From assembly GCA_964035575.1 (NCBI GenBank), contig OZ037904.1:620001-684000 (forward strand): a stretch of DNA of 64,000 bases, written 5' to 3'. The DNA comes from Rhynchopus sp. YZ270_cl-10 (Eukaryota > Euglenozoa > Diplonemea > Diplonemida > Diplonemidae). Below are positions 1 through 10,008 of the stretch, piece by piece. The notes below the pieces were generated by a model, which was given only the letters and a program-made list of their open reading frames with translations, had not been told where the DNA came from and ran no database searches. The translations under genes were made by a program, and so were the position numbers. Numbering within the stretch: the stretch's first letter is position 1; the number at the start of each line of letters is the position of its first letter.

Positions 1-420
1 TTTTTTTCTTCACGATCGTGAAAAAAAAAAAAAAAAAAAAAGACCGATCACTTTTTCCCAGATTCGTAAAAAAAAAAAAAAAAAAAAACGATCGTTTTCA
101 CCCTATGAAAAAATAAAAAATAAAAAATAAAAAATAAAAAATAAAAAAAAATATGCCGGTGTGGTGTGCATAGAAAAGTATAATTCTTAATTTACACGGG
201 TTGCCTACGATCGTAGTACGATCGTTTACGATCGTACCAAAAAACGATCGTAACGATCGTAAAATATCGTACTACGATCAACTACGATCGTACTACGATC
301 GTAAACGATCGTAGTACGATCGTAGTACGATCATTACGATCGTAGTACGATCGTAGTACGTTTGCCAAACGAAATAACGAATATCGCTTGAAATACCGTT
401 CGATATTCCTTGCATGGTGT
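1..420. repeat. A-rich tracts and degenerate ACGATCGT array
   Basis: Positions 1-160 are poly-A runs and AAAAAT repeats with two CGATCGT-type sites. Positions 204-362 carry about fifteen overlapping copies of the palindrome ACGATCGT, often spaced by TAGT. No gene is visible. Each unit is self-complementary, so the block can fold on itself. It could be satellite or low-complexity spacer. Confidence 0.85.
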
Positions 421-2280
421 GCATGAAGCACACACAAGGTATATCAAACGATAATCAATCAGATAAAACGTTACATCATTGGAAAATTGTTGGCACCGCC
501 CCCCTGTCTTCGTATTTATTACGTCGACAGGCCAAACAACGTTGGGCTCAGAAGAAGCAGTGCTAGACAGTCACTGGGGATCAACATGAGAACCAACTCC
601 CAACAACACAGGCTACCGAAGTAGCAGGTGGGGTGTTGCGGGTGTTTGGGGTGAAAGAAAATCGATTTTGGTAAGTTACAGCAGAAAATTCTTAAGTTTG
701 CACTAGTCGAGAAGGGTTACCACTGCTCACGAGCGGTGCACCCATTTAAGGGTGGAGAAGCGTGACACGCACATACAAGTATGCACGTTACTTCAACAAA
801 GGCTGAATTCTGGTAATTCTAAGGGATGTGTGAATTACAGCCACCACATGGTTGTCATTAGGCTACTACCTTCGTCGTAGACGTATACAAAGGTTTCGCC
901 CCCTTCTCTTTCATGCAAACTTAAGAAAATTCTGAAGTAACTACAACCTGGCGTGCGGGTACAGATGCATTGCTTTGTTCTTTCCTCAAAGTCATGTGTG
1001 ATCTCTCGGGTCTGTACTAAAGTCAGTGTTTAGATAAGCATCCACTTGACTCGTTCTAACAACCGTTGAAATCTAGAACAAAACAATACACTGCCCCTTC
1101 TCACACCAAGCCGCCATGCTTCAAGAGCATGCCCTGGGCAAAAATTACTGTGACAAAAACTGGTTTCTGGGGGAACGCAATATTTTCTTGTGCCTAGTCC
1201 TCCGCAAGCAGAGGACAGACTTTCCAGAAGGTTTCCAAAGTCGAATTTCTTGCACTAGCTATGCTCCCTGGGTTAAATGGCTATAGCAGTGACTGACTAA
1301 GAGTTTCATAATAATTAGGGTGGTCTATGGGGGTGGTGTAAAACAAACTAAAACCAATGATGAGTGATTTATTAGAGTATTATTAGAGTTTTGGAGATTA
1401 TTACAAGCTCTTGGCAAGCTCTTGTGATCGGTCTAGGTCTGGGATTTTTCTGTGGAAAATGAGTGGAAACTGTGTAATTAAGTATTTGTAATTACACGCT
1501 TCCATTCCAGACCTGCACAACATATCAGGCAGCAAAACTAAAAAATTCCCAATTTTTTGTGGGTAAAAATTGCTGAGAAAAATATTTGGTCTCAAAATCA
1601 GCGAGCCGGGGTATGACCAAAACAACGGAGGTCGTTGGTTCAATGAAGAAGTGCAAGCGATGACCCATCTGGGACGGAGGAACGCGTCTTTATGTATCCT
1701 GCATGACGCGGGTACGTCGACCAAGCTCTCCCGGGGTCCTCCAGACCCCCCTTGCACTTTTCACCTCCTCCCTTCCCTTCGCCTACCACCATCGCTTTAG
1801 GGAGGCGTCTAAAAGCGGTTACACATTGCACGCCTGTAACAGGATTTTGTGCGCGTCAATAATTGCGCGTCAATGAAAACTACTAATTGTAAGTTATATT
1901 TTGGAAGAATTTTTAAATAGGAACTTTTTTGAGAGAGGCTATTTTTGGGACTCATTTTTTCTTGGGACACATTTTTGGTGGATTTTTGGTGTGTAGGAGG
2001 TAAAAATATGTAACTTTCGGCCATTTTTGGTATTTTTGTTGGCAAAATCTGGCATTTTTGGCATTTTTGTGAAAAAAAATGTTGAAAATAACACTCAAAT
2101 AACACTCCAATAACACTTTTTTTGTTGGATTTTTTTTAAAATATGAAAAAAACATGTTTTTGGGGCATTTTTTTTGTTGTAACCCCCCCAAAAAAATTTT
2201 TTGGGGGGTTTTGGGCACGTTCCGAACCACTCCTGGCCCTTAGAAGTAGATAGGAAAAAAAATAACAAAAATAACACTTT
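421..2280. other. Gene-free stretch
   Basis: I see no convincing gene here. Open frames on both strands are short, overlap each other and show no protein family. From about 1900 the sequence becomes T-rich with repeated TTTTTGGCA-like words. A strong palindrome lies near 2181-2211, where AACCCCCC with A's faces T's with GGGGGGTT. Confidence 0.6.
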
Positions 2281-2940
2281 TATACCACGCGTGAAAAACG
2301 TTTTATGGTCGTAACTGGCCTAAAAAGTGAGTGAAATAAGATTCGTTTTATTTCACGCAAATTGCACTAGGGTAACCCAGAGAGTGAAATAAAATATCAC
2401 GGAGTGAAAAAAAAAAAATTGCCTGCAAAATGCCTTTGCAAATAAAATATTTTTTTTTTCACGCTGTTTTTGTTCGTAATTTTACCCCAAAAAGCGTGAA
2501 AGTGAAAAGTGGGTGCTAGGCTCAACGTTTAGGCCAGTTACGACCATAAATACGTTTTTCACTTGTGGAATAAAATTACATATTGAGTGAAATAAGAACA
2601 TTTTCTTGCACTTGCCACTAAAAAGGCACCCTCGTGACTCTTATTCCCCTCGCTTCGCTCGGGAAATAACGCACTCGGGCACCTTTTTAGTGGCGCGTGA
2701 AATAAAATAGTTCTTATTTCACTCGAATAAATAGTTATTATCTCACTAGTGATATAAACTCGCCCTTGATTTTTGCGATTTTAGCTGTAAAAAAGCGTGA
2801 CGTAAAGTAGGCTTTACGTCACGTATTTTTGGCTTGGGATAGCTGGGATCGTGACATAAAGCTTTATGTCATGACATAATATACTTTATCATCACGCAGG
2901 TGTCCACACTACAAAAACTCAACACAACAACAAATTTCCA
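2281..2940. repeat. Nested foldback (inverted-repeat) elements, left part
   Basis: Three inverted-repeat pairs lie side by side. Arms at 2291-2323 and 2529-2562 share GTCGTAACTGGCCTAAA and its complement. Arms at about 2588-2640 and 2677-2730 share GTGAAATAAGAAC and GCCACTAAAAAGG. A third arm at 2755-2880 (TACGTCAC and GGCTTGGGATAG words) pairs with 3641-3770 across the 9-bp satellite. The central hinges contain CTCGCTTCGCTCG. No transposase is visible. MITE or foldback-type elements are the likeliest explanation. Confidence 0.7.
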
Positions 2941-3428
2941 CAGTATACACAGTATACACAGTATACACAGTATACACAGTATACACAGTATACACAGTAT
3001 ACACAGTATACACAGTATACACAGTATACACAGTATACACAGTATACACAGTATACACAGTATACACAGTATACACAGTATACACAGTATACACAGTATA
3101 CACAGTATACACAGTATACACAGTATACACAGTATACACAGTATACACAGTATACACAGTATACACAGTATACACAGTATACACAGTATACACAGTATAC
3201 ACAGTATACACAGTATACACAGTATACACAGTATACACAGTATACACAGTATACACAGTATACACAGTATACACAGTATACACAGTATACACAGTATACA
3301 CAGTATACACAGTATACACAGTATACACAGTATACACAGTATACACAGTATACACAGTATACACAGTATACACAGTATACACAGTATACACAGTATACAC
3401 AGTATACACAGTATACACAGTATACGCA
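2938..3428. repeat. 9-bp satellite, about 54 units
   Basis: A nearly perfect tandem array of CAGTATACA, with one altered unit at the right end. It is open in several frames (an apparent HSI repeat on plus and an apparent TVY repeat on minus), but these are products of the 9-bp period and I do not call a gene. It sits between the two arms of the 2755-2880/3641-3770 inverted repeat. Confidence 0.97.
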
Positions 3429-3640
3429 GTATAAAAAGTTATTTGGGAAAATAGCTATTATTTGGGGGTATTAACTTATTCGGGGCCCCCCTTTACTCAA
3501 GAGATCAGCATCGAGAGGCGCCTACTTTGGCAAGTGGGAGAATGGGTAGCCTTCAAAGTGGGATTGTCAGCGTCAAACATGAAACTCCTACCCGTCTTGC
3601 ATCACCAACACAACCTCTCCTTCTCCCTACACCCATATGA

Positions 3641-3965
3641 ATAAGCTTTATGTCACTCTCCCGCCTATCCCAAGCCAAAAATACGTGACGAAGCCTACTT
3701 TACGTCACTTTTTTACAGCAAAAATCGCAAAATCAAGCGCTCGTTTATATCCCCGTGAGATAAAATATCGTATTGCATTCTGTAAAGCGCACTTCATATA
3801 ACTCGGGAGCTATGGTTCCGAGTTGCATATTATGACCACTCGCTTTGCTCGTGGTCATAAAATTTATTAGTACACTCGCTGCGCTCGTGTACTAAAACCT
3901 ACAACTCGGAACCATAGCTCCCTCGTGATATAAAGTGCACTTTACATCATGCAATAAATAGTTAT
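3641..3965. repeat. Nested foldback elements, right part
   Basis: Positions 3641-3770 are the inverted partner of 2755-2880. Positions 3785-3955 form another foldback: GAGCTATGGTTCCGAGTTG near 3807 faces its complement near 3902. Between them are two hinges, ACTCGCTTTGCTCGTG and ACTCGCTGCGCTCGTG. They are of the same kind as the hinges at 2640-2680, so all arms probably belong to one element class. Confidence 0.7.
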
Positions 3966-4178
3966 TAATAACGTTATTAACGTTATAGATAACGTTATAA
4001 CACCCACAGTATGATACTATAGAGGGAAACATTTAAGCCTTGCAGAGGTTTTTGCATCGACAAAAAAAAGGGGGGAGGGAAGAAAAGACAAGACGAGATG
4101 AATGTACTTCTCGTGTACACATCGTTTAACTATCGTTGGTATCATTGCTGGAACACATTTTGAAGAAAAAGGTTTTTA

Positions 4179-5504
4179 TTAGATAACCTCACTGTGTTTA
4201 GCCGCCTCAACAGGTGAAGAGTTTTGTTGGTATAAAAAAAATGGGCGTTCAACAAGAGGAAACATTGGTATACGGCTTGAAGAGCGGAAAGGAAGAAAAC
4301 ATGATAGAGTGTCTCTACACAGATCCAAAAGAGAGAGAAAAAAAAGCAAAGCCCACACCAAAATTTTCTGAGTGACAGAACGGATATCGCGCCAGTTTAT
4401 TGCCCGCCCGTGTACTTCAGCAGGCACGTCGAGGAGAGTCAGCGCTGTGCCTTCCTTCAGACTCTGCACCCCGGCTTTGCTGTGATTATAGTGTTTTTTG
4501 AGGGCATTTTTTTTTGATAAGCTTATTGATCGCCATTCATACAGCATATACAAAGAATTGTTTCATAATATTATACTAGCTATTCTACTGAATAGAAGGT
4601 ATAATAGGGTGAGAAGAAAAACACGTGGGGGGGTTACAGTCTGTGTTTTCTTTGCATTATACACTTTCACTCCACTCTTATAACTGTATTACAATCACTA
4701 TGGAGAAGATATCTGAACACACACAACTACATGCACCACACCACGCATGAATTTTGCAAAATAGTAGTTGAAATAAATAAAAAATGCAACAAAAACTATC
4801 AATTTTATGGTACGTAACAAAAAACGGTACCACTTCTCTCCCATCTCCCATCTCCCCACAAACCTAATAGTCACCCCCGCAGGAGCTGTCCCTGGCGCCA
4901 TTCTCTGAATGTGCGACTCCGCCACGGCACCACCTCTGAGGACGTGCTGTTCAATACGCCTGCTGACCTGGAGTGTTGGGACGAAGTGCGATCCGATGCC
5001 TTTTACCTCAGCGTACTTCGGTGTCTCCGCAATGCATTTGTCCGCCGCCTCGACCGTCGCGAAGATGACAAACACACTCGGCTTGCGTCGTGTCTGCGCT
5101 TCCCCACTACGGTAGTCTGTGAACTCATGCCGCTGCGTTCTCTTCACCTCGCCATACTTCGAAAAAAACTCGGAAATCTCACCCTCTGTTGCCGTGGGAT
5201 GGATTGGCCGCACCATCACAGTACGTTTGTTCACATGCCCAGCCTCAGATGGGATAGTGGTCGGGCGGATCAAACCGTTTTCAAGGGTGACGTGAGGGCA
5301 TGGGTTTGCTGCGAATGCCTTTTCCATATCTTCGTACGTCGCTGTCTCCAGAACACCGCCGAGGACGTGGAGACGTTCCATAGGCACCCCCGCAGGGCTG
5401 GCCGCGAATAATCGCCAAAGCCATTCGGATTCGTACATCCGGTCATCACGAAGGAGCTGCACGATTTCACGTCGTGTCGCAGCACGGCGTTGCGCCTCAG
5501 ACAT
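4179..5504 (-). CDS. La-type RNA-binding protein (La motif + RRM), at least two exons
   Basis: Exon 1 (5504-4864) starts at an MSEAQ methionine. Residues about 8-85 fit a divergent La motif. Residues about 93-170 are an RRM (RTVMVRPIHPTATEGEISEFF and later VFVIFATVEAADKCI). Its reading frame meets a GTTTGT donor, and the frame resumes after a CACAG acceptor at 4479 with matching phase. Exon 2 encodes SLKEGTALTLLDVP and INWRDIRSV, the usual opening of a second C-terminal La RRM. The 3' end is unresolved; the open frame stops at 4179, but another intron may begin near 4365. La proteins bind the 3' U tails of RNA polymerase III transcripts in the nucleus. The family call is firm. Genuine La versus La-related protein is not settled. 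Confidence 0.72.
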
Positions 5505-5778
5505 ATTCTTTTGTGTGTGTTCTGAATTTTTAATATTTTTTTTGGGGGAGAGGAAAAAATAATACAGATTCTCAACGGGATAATCTTTTATAATTCTCTA
5601 CAAATAATAATCTTTGAAATACAGCCCCTCAACAATGGTGTACCCTTAACCATAACCTCCTCCGTTTTGGTTTAAATCTGATCTCTCCCACTTCCTCTCA
5701 TCATAGATGAATGGGGATCATTGCAGAGATACGGTGAATGAGTGGATGTAGTTGTCCGGTTGGGGAGTAATAATCTCA

Positions 5779-7863
5779 TTACCTACCCACCTGATGCAAC
5801 GTCAGCACCCTTGCCGACAATGTGCACAACGTCGGAAGGTGTGACCTCCCCGTCAGAGACGCGCCCCACACCATAGCATGCGGAGACATCCGTTTCGCAC
5901 AGAGGGTGACAACGCTGGCAGGCGCCGCAGTGTTCCCTGCGAACAGCGTGCCTGAGATGTACACCGCCCACGCCACACCTCCCCCTGCAGGAAGCGTTGT
6001 CACCGCCACCATTGGCAAGGTTAAGGCCGGACATAACACCGGAAGCACCCCTTTCAGACACGATCCTTCTTTAAAAACCTCGAACAACGAGACGCTTTTC
6101 ACACTGTCTGCCCCTGCCTTCTGCAATACCGCTGCTGACACACCACACCCACCCCCCACTGCCACCACCCTTTCCATCATAGACGGCCCTGGCAAGCAAT
6201 TCATTTCCCCCAAAGACACACCACATCTGCCTACCATCACCCCATCCTCCACCCACTGGATTGGGAGCAATGTGGAATCCAAAGAAAGAGCTTCTGCAGG
6301 GTCTGTTACCTTGCGGAGATCGTATACGGAAACCCCTTCTGGAGTGGCAATGTGGATTGTGTTGTCATCCGATGTAAAAGAGCACGACACAGAATGCGGT
6401 GGAATCGAAATGGCAATGCTACTCTGTAATGTACTAGGGTCGAGACAATGAAAGGATCGGGACCCATTCAGCTCGCAGATCACCCCAATGCGGTCGTTGG
6501 TTGGGTGGAAGGAAGCGTCCAAAACATTTCCATTCGTCTGAAAATGAGTAAAACTTTCAGAACCAAGGTCTACCAAGGTTGATGTATTCGGCGGTGGTTC
6601 GGATTGAGTGTACTGCGGGTTTGTATGATAAAGAAGTGCCTTTGTGGTATGGCGTTTTCCGGCAGGGTTTGGGATGGCGTTTACTGCAAGGCGGGTGTGG
6701 TAGTCTGTGAAGGGGAGTGGGATTTTGCGTCGTTTTGAGAGTTTTGCGTTCATGGCGGCGGCGAGATCGATAGGGGGGGTGTCTTCGGTGGTGTCCTCCT
6801 CGAGGCGAAGCTTCTTTAGGAGACGTCGTTTTGCGGGGATTTTGCTGTTGACCTTTTCAACCACGGTGCCTAATGCATTCGATGCACGAAGCATCTGTGA
6901 ACGGCGTTCTTGTAGGTCTGTTGCTGCTACTCCAACATTTTTATTATCCAACCGCGTCTTGAGCGCCTCCGCATCCCGAATCCGGTTCGCCAAATGAACC
7001 TGCCTTCTCGTAGGTTCTAGCTCATCTGGGTCAATATAAATGGCCCGTACAGCGTTGTAGTCGCTTGTTGTCTCGCATTTAACACATTTCTTCCGTTTCG
7101 TTCTAAACAACGGCGCACCCTGAGAATGCTGATACCCAACCTGCACCGACGCATCCACATCAAAAAACGCACGAATACAGCTCTTCCCATAGTAATGCCC
7201 GCAAGGGAACATACACATAGAGTGCTCCCCTTCTGCAGTCACCTTTGCGCCACAAAGGGAGCAGGGTACAACTGTAGATGGTGCCTCTGGTTCGAGACTG
7301 CGGTCCGCGACAGGGCTGCGAGAGGGGACAACGCTAATGGAGTTTGAATCGTCGTCTACAGGGATGGCGGTGTAGCCTGAGACCACAACGTCGTCGTCCA
7401 TCGCCTCTCGATCAGTAGGCAGGGGCATGGCCTCTGTCTTAACCTCTGCAACCCCTGCAGAGTCTGTCCTCCGCATAGGCAGATCTGCAGTGTGCACAGT
7501 GTTCTGTGATGTCTGTTCCTGTGGAAGGTCGGGCATCTCTGTACTAGAGGTGGCTGTCTGATTTGTCCCGGTGGATTGGACAGTGGTGCTCTGCATAGGC
7601 AGATCTGGGGTGCTGTGTACAGTGTCGTTCTGTGGTGTGTGTTCCTGTGGAGGGTCGGTCATCTCTGTACTAGAGGTGGCTGTCTGATTTGTCCCGGTGG
7701 ATTTGACAGTGGGGTTGTCCTGCATAGGCAGATCTGAAGTGTGGACAGGGCTGTTCTCTGTCTTGTGTTGAGAGCCCTGCGGAGAGGGAAGCGAGGCAGG
7801 GTTGGCGTCCGCAGCTGTAGCTACAGTGTTGTGCAGAGATGTAGGGGGTTCTGATGGAAGCAT
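5779..7863 (-). CDS. RFWD3-like E3 ubiquitin ligase (RING + WD40-type C-terminus)
   Basis: This 694-residue protein has a low-complexity Ser/Thr/Gln-rich N-terminus with two near-repeats of the block TGTNQTATSSTEM. A zinc-binding RING-like segment follows (residues about 200-265: CSLCGAK, then MFPCGHYYGKSCI, then CVKCE). Next come a basic helical stretch and a beta-propeller-like C-terminal half. The text after the RING (DYNAVRAIYID) and the last strand ending at LTLHQ follow the layout of animal and plant RFWD3. That ligase ubiquitinates RPA and RAD51 at stalled forks and is needed for interstrand crosslink repair. The RING has a long insertion between the second and third cysteine groups. 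Blade repeats are weak by eye, so another RING/WD40 ligase is possible. No intron is needed. Confidence 0.65.
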   Translation of the reverse strand: MLPSEPPTSLHNTVATAADANPASLPSPQGSQHKTENSPVHTSDLPMQDNPTVKSTGTNQTATSSTEMTDPPQEHTPQNDTVHSTPDLPMQSTTVQSTGTNQTATSSTEMPDLPQEQTSQNTVHTADLPMRRTDSAGVAEVKTEAMPLPTDREAMDDDVVVSGYTAIPVDDDSNSISVVPSRSPVADRSLEPEAPSTVVPCSLCGAKVTAEGEHSMCMFPCGHYYGKSCIRAFFDVDASVQVGYQHSQGAPLFRTKRKKCVKCETTSDYNAVRAIYIDPDELEPTRRQVHLANRIRDAEALKTRLDNKNVGVAATDLQERRSQMLRASNALGTVVEKVNSKIPAKRRLLKKLRLEEDTTEDTPPIDLAAAMNAKLSKRRKIPLPFTDYHTRLAVNAIPNPAGKRHTTKALLYHTNPQYTQSEPPPNTSTLVDLGSESFTHFQTNGNVLDASFHPTNDRIGVICELNGSRSFHCLDPSTLQSSIAISIPPHSVSCSFTSDDNTIHIATPEGVSVYDLRKVTDPAEALSLDSTLLPIQWVEDGVMVGRCGVSLGEMNCLPGPSMMERVVAVGGGCGVSAAVLQKAGADSVKSVSLFEVFKEGSCLKGVLPVLCPALTLPMVAVTTLPAGGGVAWAVYISGTLFAGNTAAPASVVTLCAKRMSPHAMVWGASLTGRSHLPTLCTLSARVLTLHQVGR

Positions 7864-8448
7864 CTTTTGTTGGTTAGGAGGAGGTGGGTGGTGGGTGATA
7901 CGGATGGAGGTTACCAGTTAGTGTCTTCTGATGACTATGTTGTGTTATCTTGACATGTTCTTTTTATTTTTTTTTGCCTGTTTTTTGGGTTCGGTAGTAA
8001 GGGGGGAGGAGAGGGGAGGGGAGCAAAACGTCTCTGGGACGCAGGCACACTTTTGACACTCCGCGGGTTATCGAACCCTCCCCCCCGGAGTGTTGTGTTG
8101 CGCTTTGGAGTTGCTTACGGTTAGGTTTGAACTATCTACCGAGACATTGTATCTTCTCGTCTTTTATAGAAGGGAGGAAAGGTGTGGTTGCGCTCGCAGA
8201 GAGGTTTGGCGGTGACTGTTGGCGGGGGAGGGGATGAGGAGGAAGGTAAAGTGGGGTTTAAAAAAGTGGTTTGTGTCGTTTCGGTTTGATGGCACTGATG
8301 TGCCACTTTTTGTTTTCCCCTCCCCAAAAACCCCGTTCTTTAATAGAAATAGACCCCACCCTAATCCCATTACCCACCTTTTTTTTTCAACCTTCGAGAG
8401 TAAAAAACCCCCTAAAGAAAGAAGAAGGCCAACCCCACATGAAGCTCT
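7864..8448. other. Spacer with one hairpin element
   Basis: No gene is visible. A structured element at about 8020-8098 contains CTCTGGGACGCAG followed by the long hairpin GACACTCC...GGAGTGTT with an inner GGGTT-ATCG-AACCC stem. The same element recurs near 25.6 kb. The rest is low complexity. Confidence 0.6.
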
Positions 8449-9063
8449 CTAATCCTCCTTCTTGCTTTTTTTCGACTTCTTCTCCTTCTTGTCTTTTTTC
8501 TCCTTCTTATCCTTTTTCTCCTTTTTGGATTTTTTCTCTTTTTTCTCGGAGTCTGTTTTCCGTCTTTTCGGCGCAGGCTCACCACCTTCGCTCTCGCTTT
8601 CTGAGGGCTCCCCTTCTTCGACATCGTCGAGCCCGGAGAAGCGGTTGCCTGCTTGGCGTTCTGCCATCATTTTGTCGTACTCCTCTGGATTGTCATGTGC
8701 CCACTGTGCACGGGCTTCCTTTGCCGCCCGTTTTCTGATGTTGTCAAGCGATGTGTACAACGACTCGTCATCCTTGTTCGTCAACAGCCCCTTCTTGAGT
8801 TTGAAAAGGGCCCGTTCACGGTGTGTTTCGGGCATGCGGTTCATGACGTTGATAAACGTCTTCATCATCGTTGGCTCCACATCGCGTGCCCCCTTAGGTG
8901 GTGCAGTAACACCGTCGGAAGTGGCAGGTGCCGCAGACAGGTCAGGCTGGGTGGTTTCAGCAGTGTCGGTGGTCTCCTGTGTCGGTCCGTCTGCTGTATC
9001 TTGCGTTGGTTCAACAATCTCCTCCTTAACGGTTACCGGAGTCGGTTCTGCGTCTTCTGACAT
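8449..9063 (-). CDS. Unknown 204-residue protein with lysine-rich tail
   Basis: I do not recognise a family. Residues 1-60 are acidic and rich in Thr/Glu/Pro. Residues about 65-140 look like a folded helical segment (TMMKTFINVMNRMPETHRERALFKLKKG split by a short loop, then KRAAKEARAQWAHDNPEEYDKMMAERQ). Residues 150-204 are an acidic patch followed by KKEKK repeats ending in KKED. Such tails are common in nucleolar and RNA-associated proteins; nuclear or nucleolar location is inference. The start follows directly on a T-rich tract, with no in-frame ATG upstream. Confidence 0.7.
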   Translation of the reverse strand: MSEDAEPTPVTVKEEIVEPTQDTADGPTQETTDTAETTQPDLSAAPATSDGVTAPPKGARDVEPTMMKTFINVMNRMPETHRERALFKLKKGLLTNKDDESLYTSLDNIRKRAAKEARAQWAHDNPEEYDKMMAERQAGNRFSGLDDVEEGEPSESESEGGEPAPKRRKTDSEKKEKKSKKEKKDKKEKKDKKEKKSKKSKKED

Positions 9064-10008
9064 TTAAAAAAAAAACGAAACAAAAAAACACAAAAAAAAA
9101 TTGCGTGTTCTGATATTTGAGTGGAAAATGGGGAGGAAAAAAAGGTTGGCTTGAAATACAACAGCCCGCTCGTAACAGTGTATCTTGGTGGCTGTACCGG
9201 GGTGGACCCCCATGCAGTCCTACAATCCATTTCGAGGTTTACATCAAAGTTTATAAGCTGAAGCGACCTTATGCATCTTGATGTGTCGAATTGTACGAAG
9301 GCGTTGTTAGAGTTGGGCACATAAAAAGTGAAGTTATTAATGCAGTCTCCGACTGACCCACGTACGATGCCAGCCATCCGGATGAAAGCACAAAGTACCC
9401 TGCGGCCATCTAAAAAAAAAGGAGGCAGTAGATGAAGGGGGTGGGGGATGTCAATACTGTTTGCTTTGTCCTTGTCTACGCCAGGTGTGATTGTTCCCCT
9501 CCCCCAATGCATTACGCTCATATGAGGTACGTCCCCTCCGTTCTGCCTTCGTTTGGCTGTTTTTCTTTTTTTTTCCCCTAAAAAAATATACGAAATATAG
9601 AACAATTGGTTCACGAAGCACAACGAAGAGGGAATGGTGGGGGGAAAAGTAAGGGAAAAAGAGGAGGGAAAAAAAACACCTCATTTTCACTTGTTTTGAT
9701 AATCTGTTGATTTTAGTGTGGCTGTCAGACACGACAGTTTTCACTTTCATTTTTTTCTCTCCCACCCATACCCTCCCCACATTTCACCTTGCTCCGACCC
9801 AACTGGAAAAAAGGGGGGGAAACTAAAAAAAAACCCTATCGTTCGAAAATTTTCTTTTTTTTTTTTGATTTTGCCTTCTCTTTTTCTCTTTTCTTTCTCC
9901 ATTTTTTATTGACTTTTTTTTTTTGTTTTTTTTTGATCTGCACTTTTTACCCTATTCTGGTTTCTTTTACTTTTGAAAAAAACACACACCCCTCCCCTTT
10001 TTTGATCA
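9064..10008. other. Spacer, low complexity
   Basis: This stretch holds T- and C-rich low-complexity sequence and one weak hairpin-like element at about 9151-9187 (AAATACAACAGCCCGCTCG). A minus-strand open frame at 9033-9623 has no recognisable product and mixes homopolymer-coded residues, so I leave it out. Confidence 0.5.

Noticed and set aside
2900-3454. Open frames in the 9-bp satellite
   Set aside because: They are products of a period divisible by three, with no start context or flanking domain.
9033-9623. Minus-strand frame of 196 codons
   Set aside because: It contains homopolymer-coded stretches and a type 3 element and shows no family.
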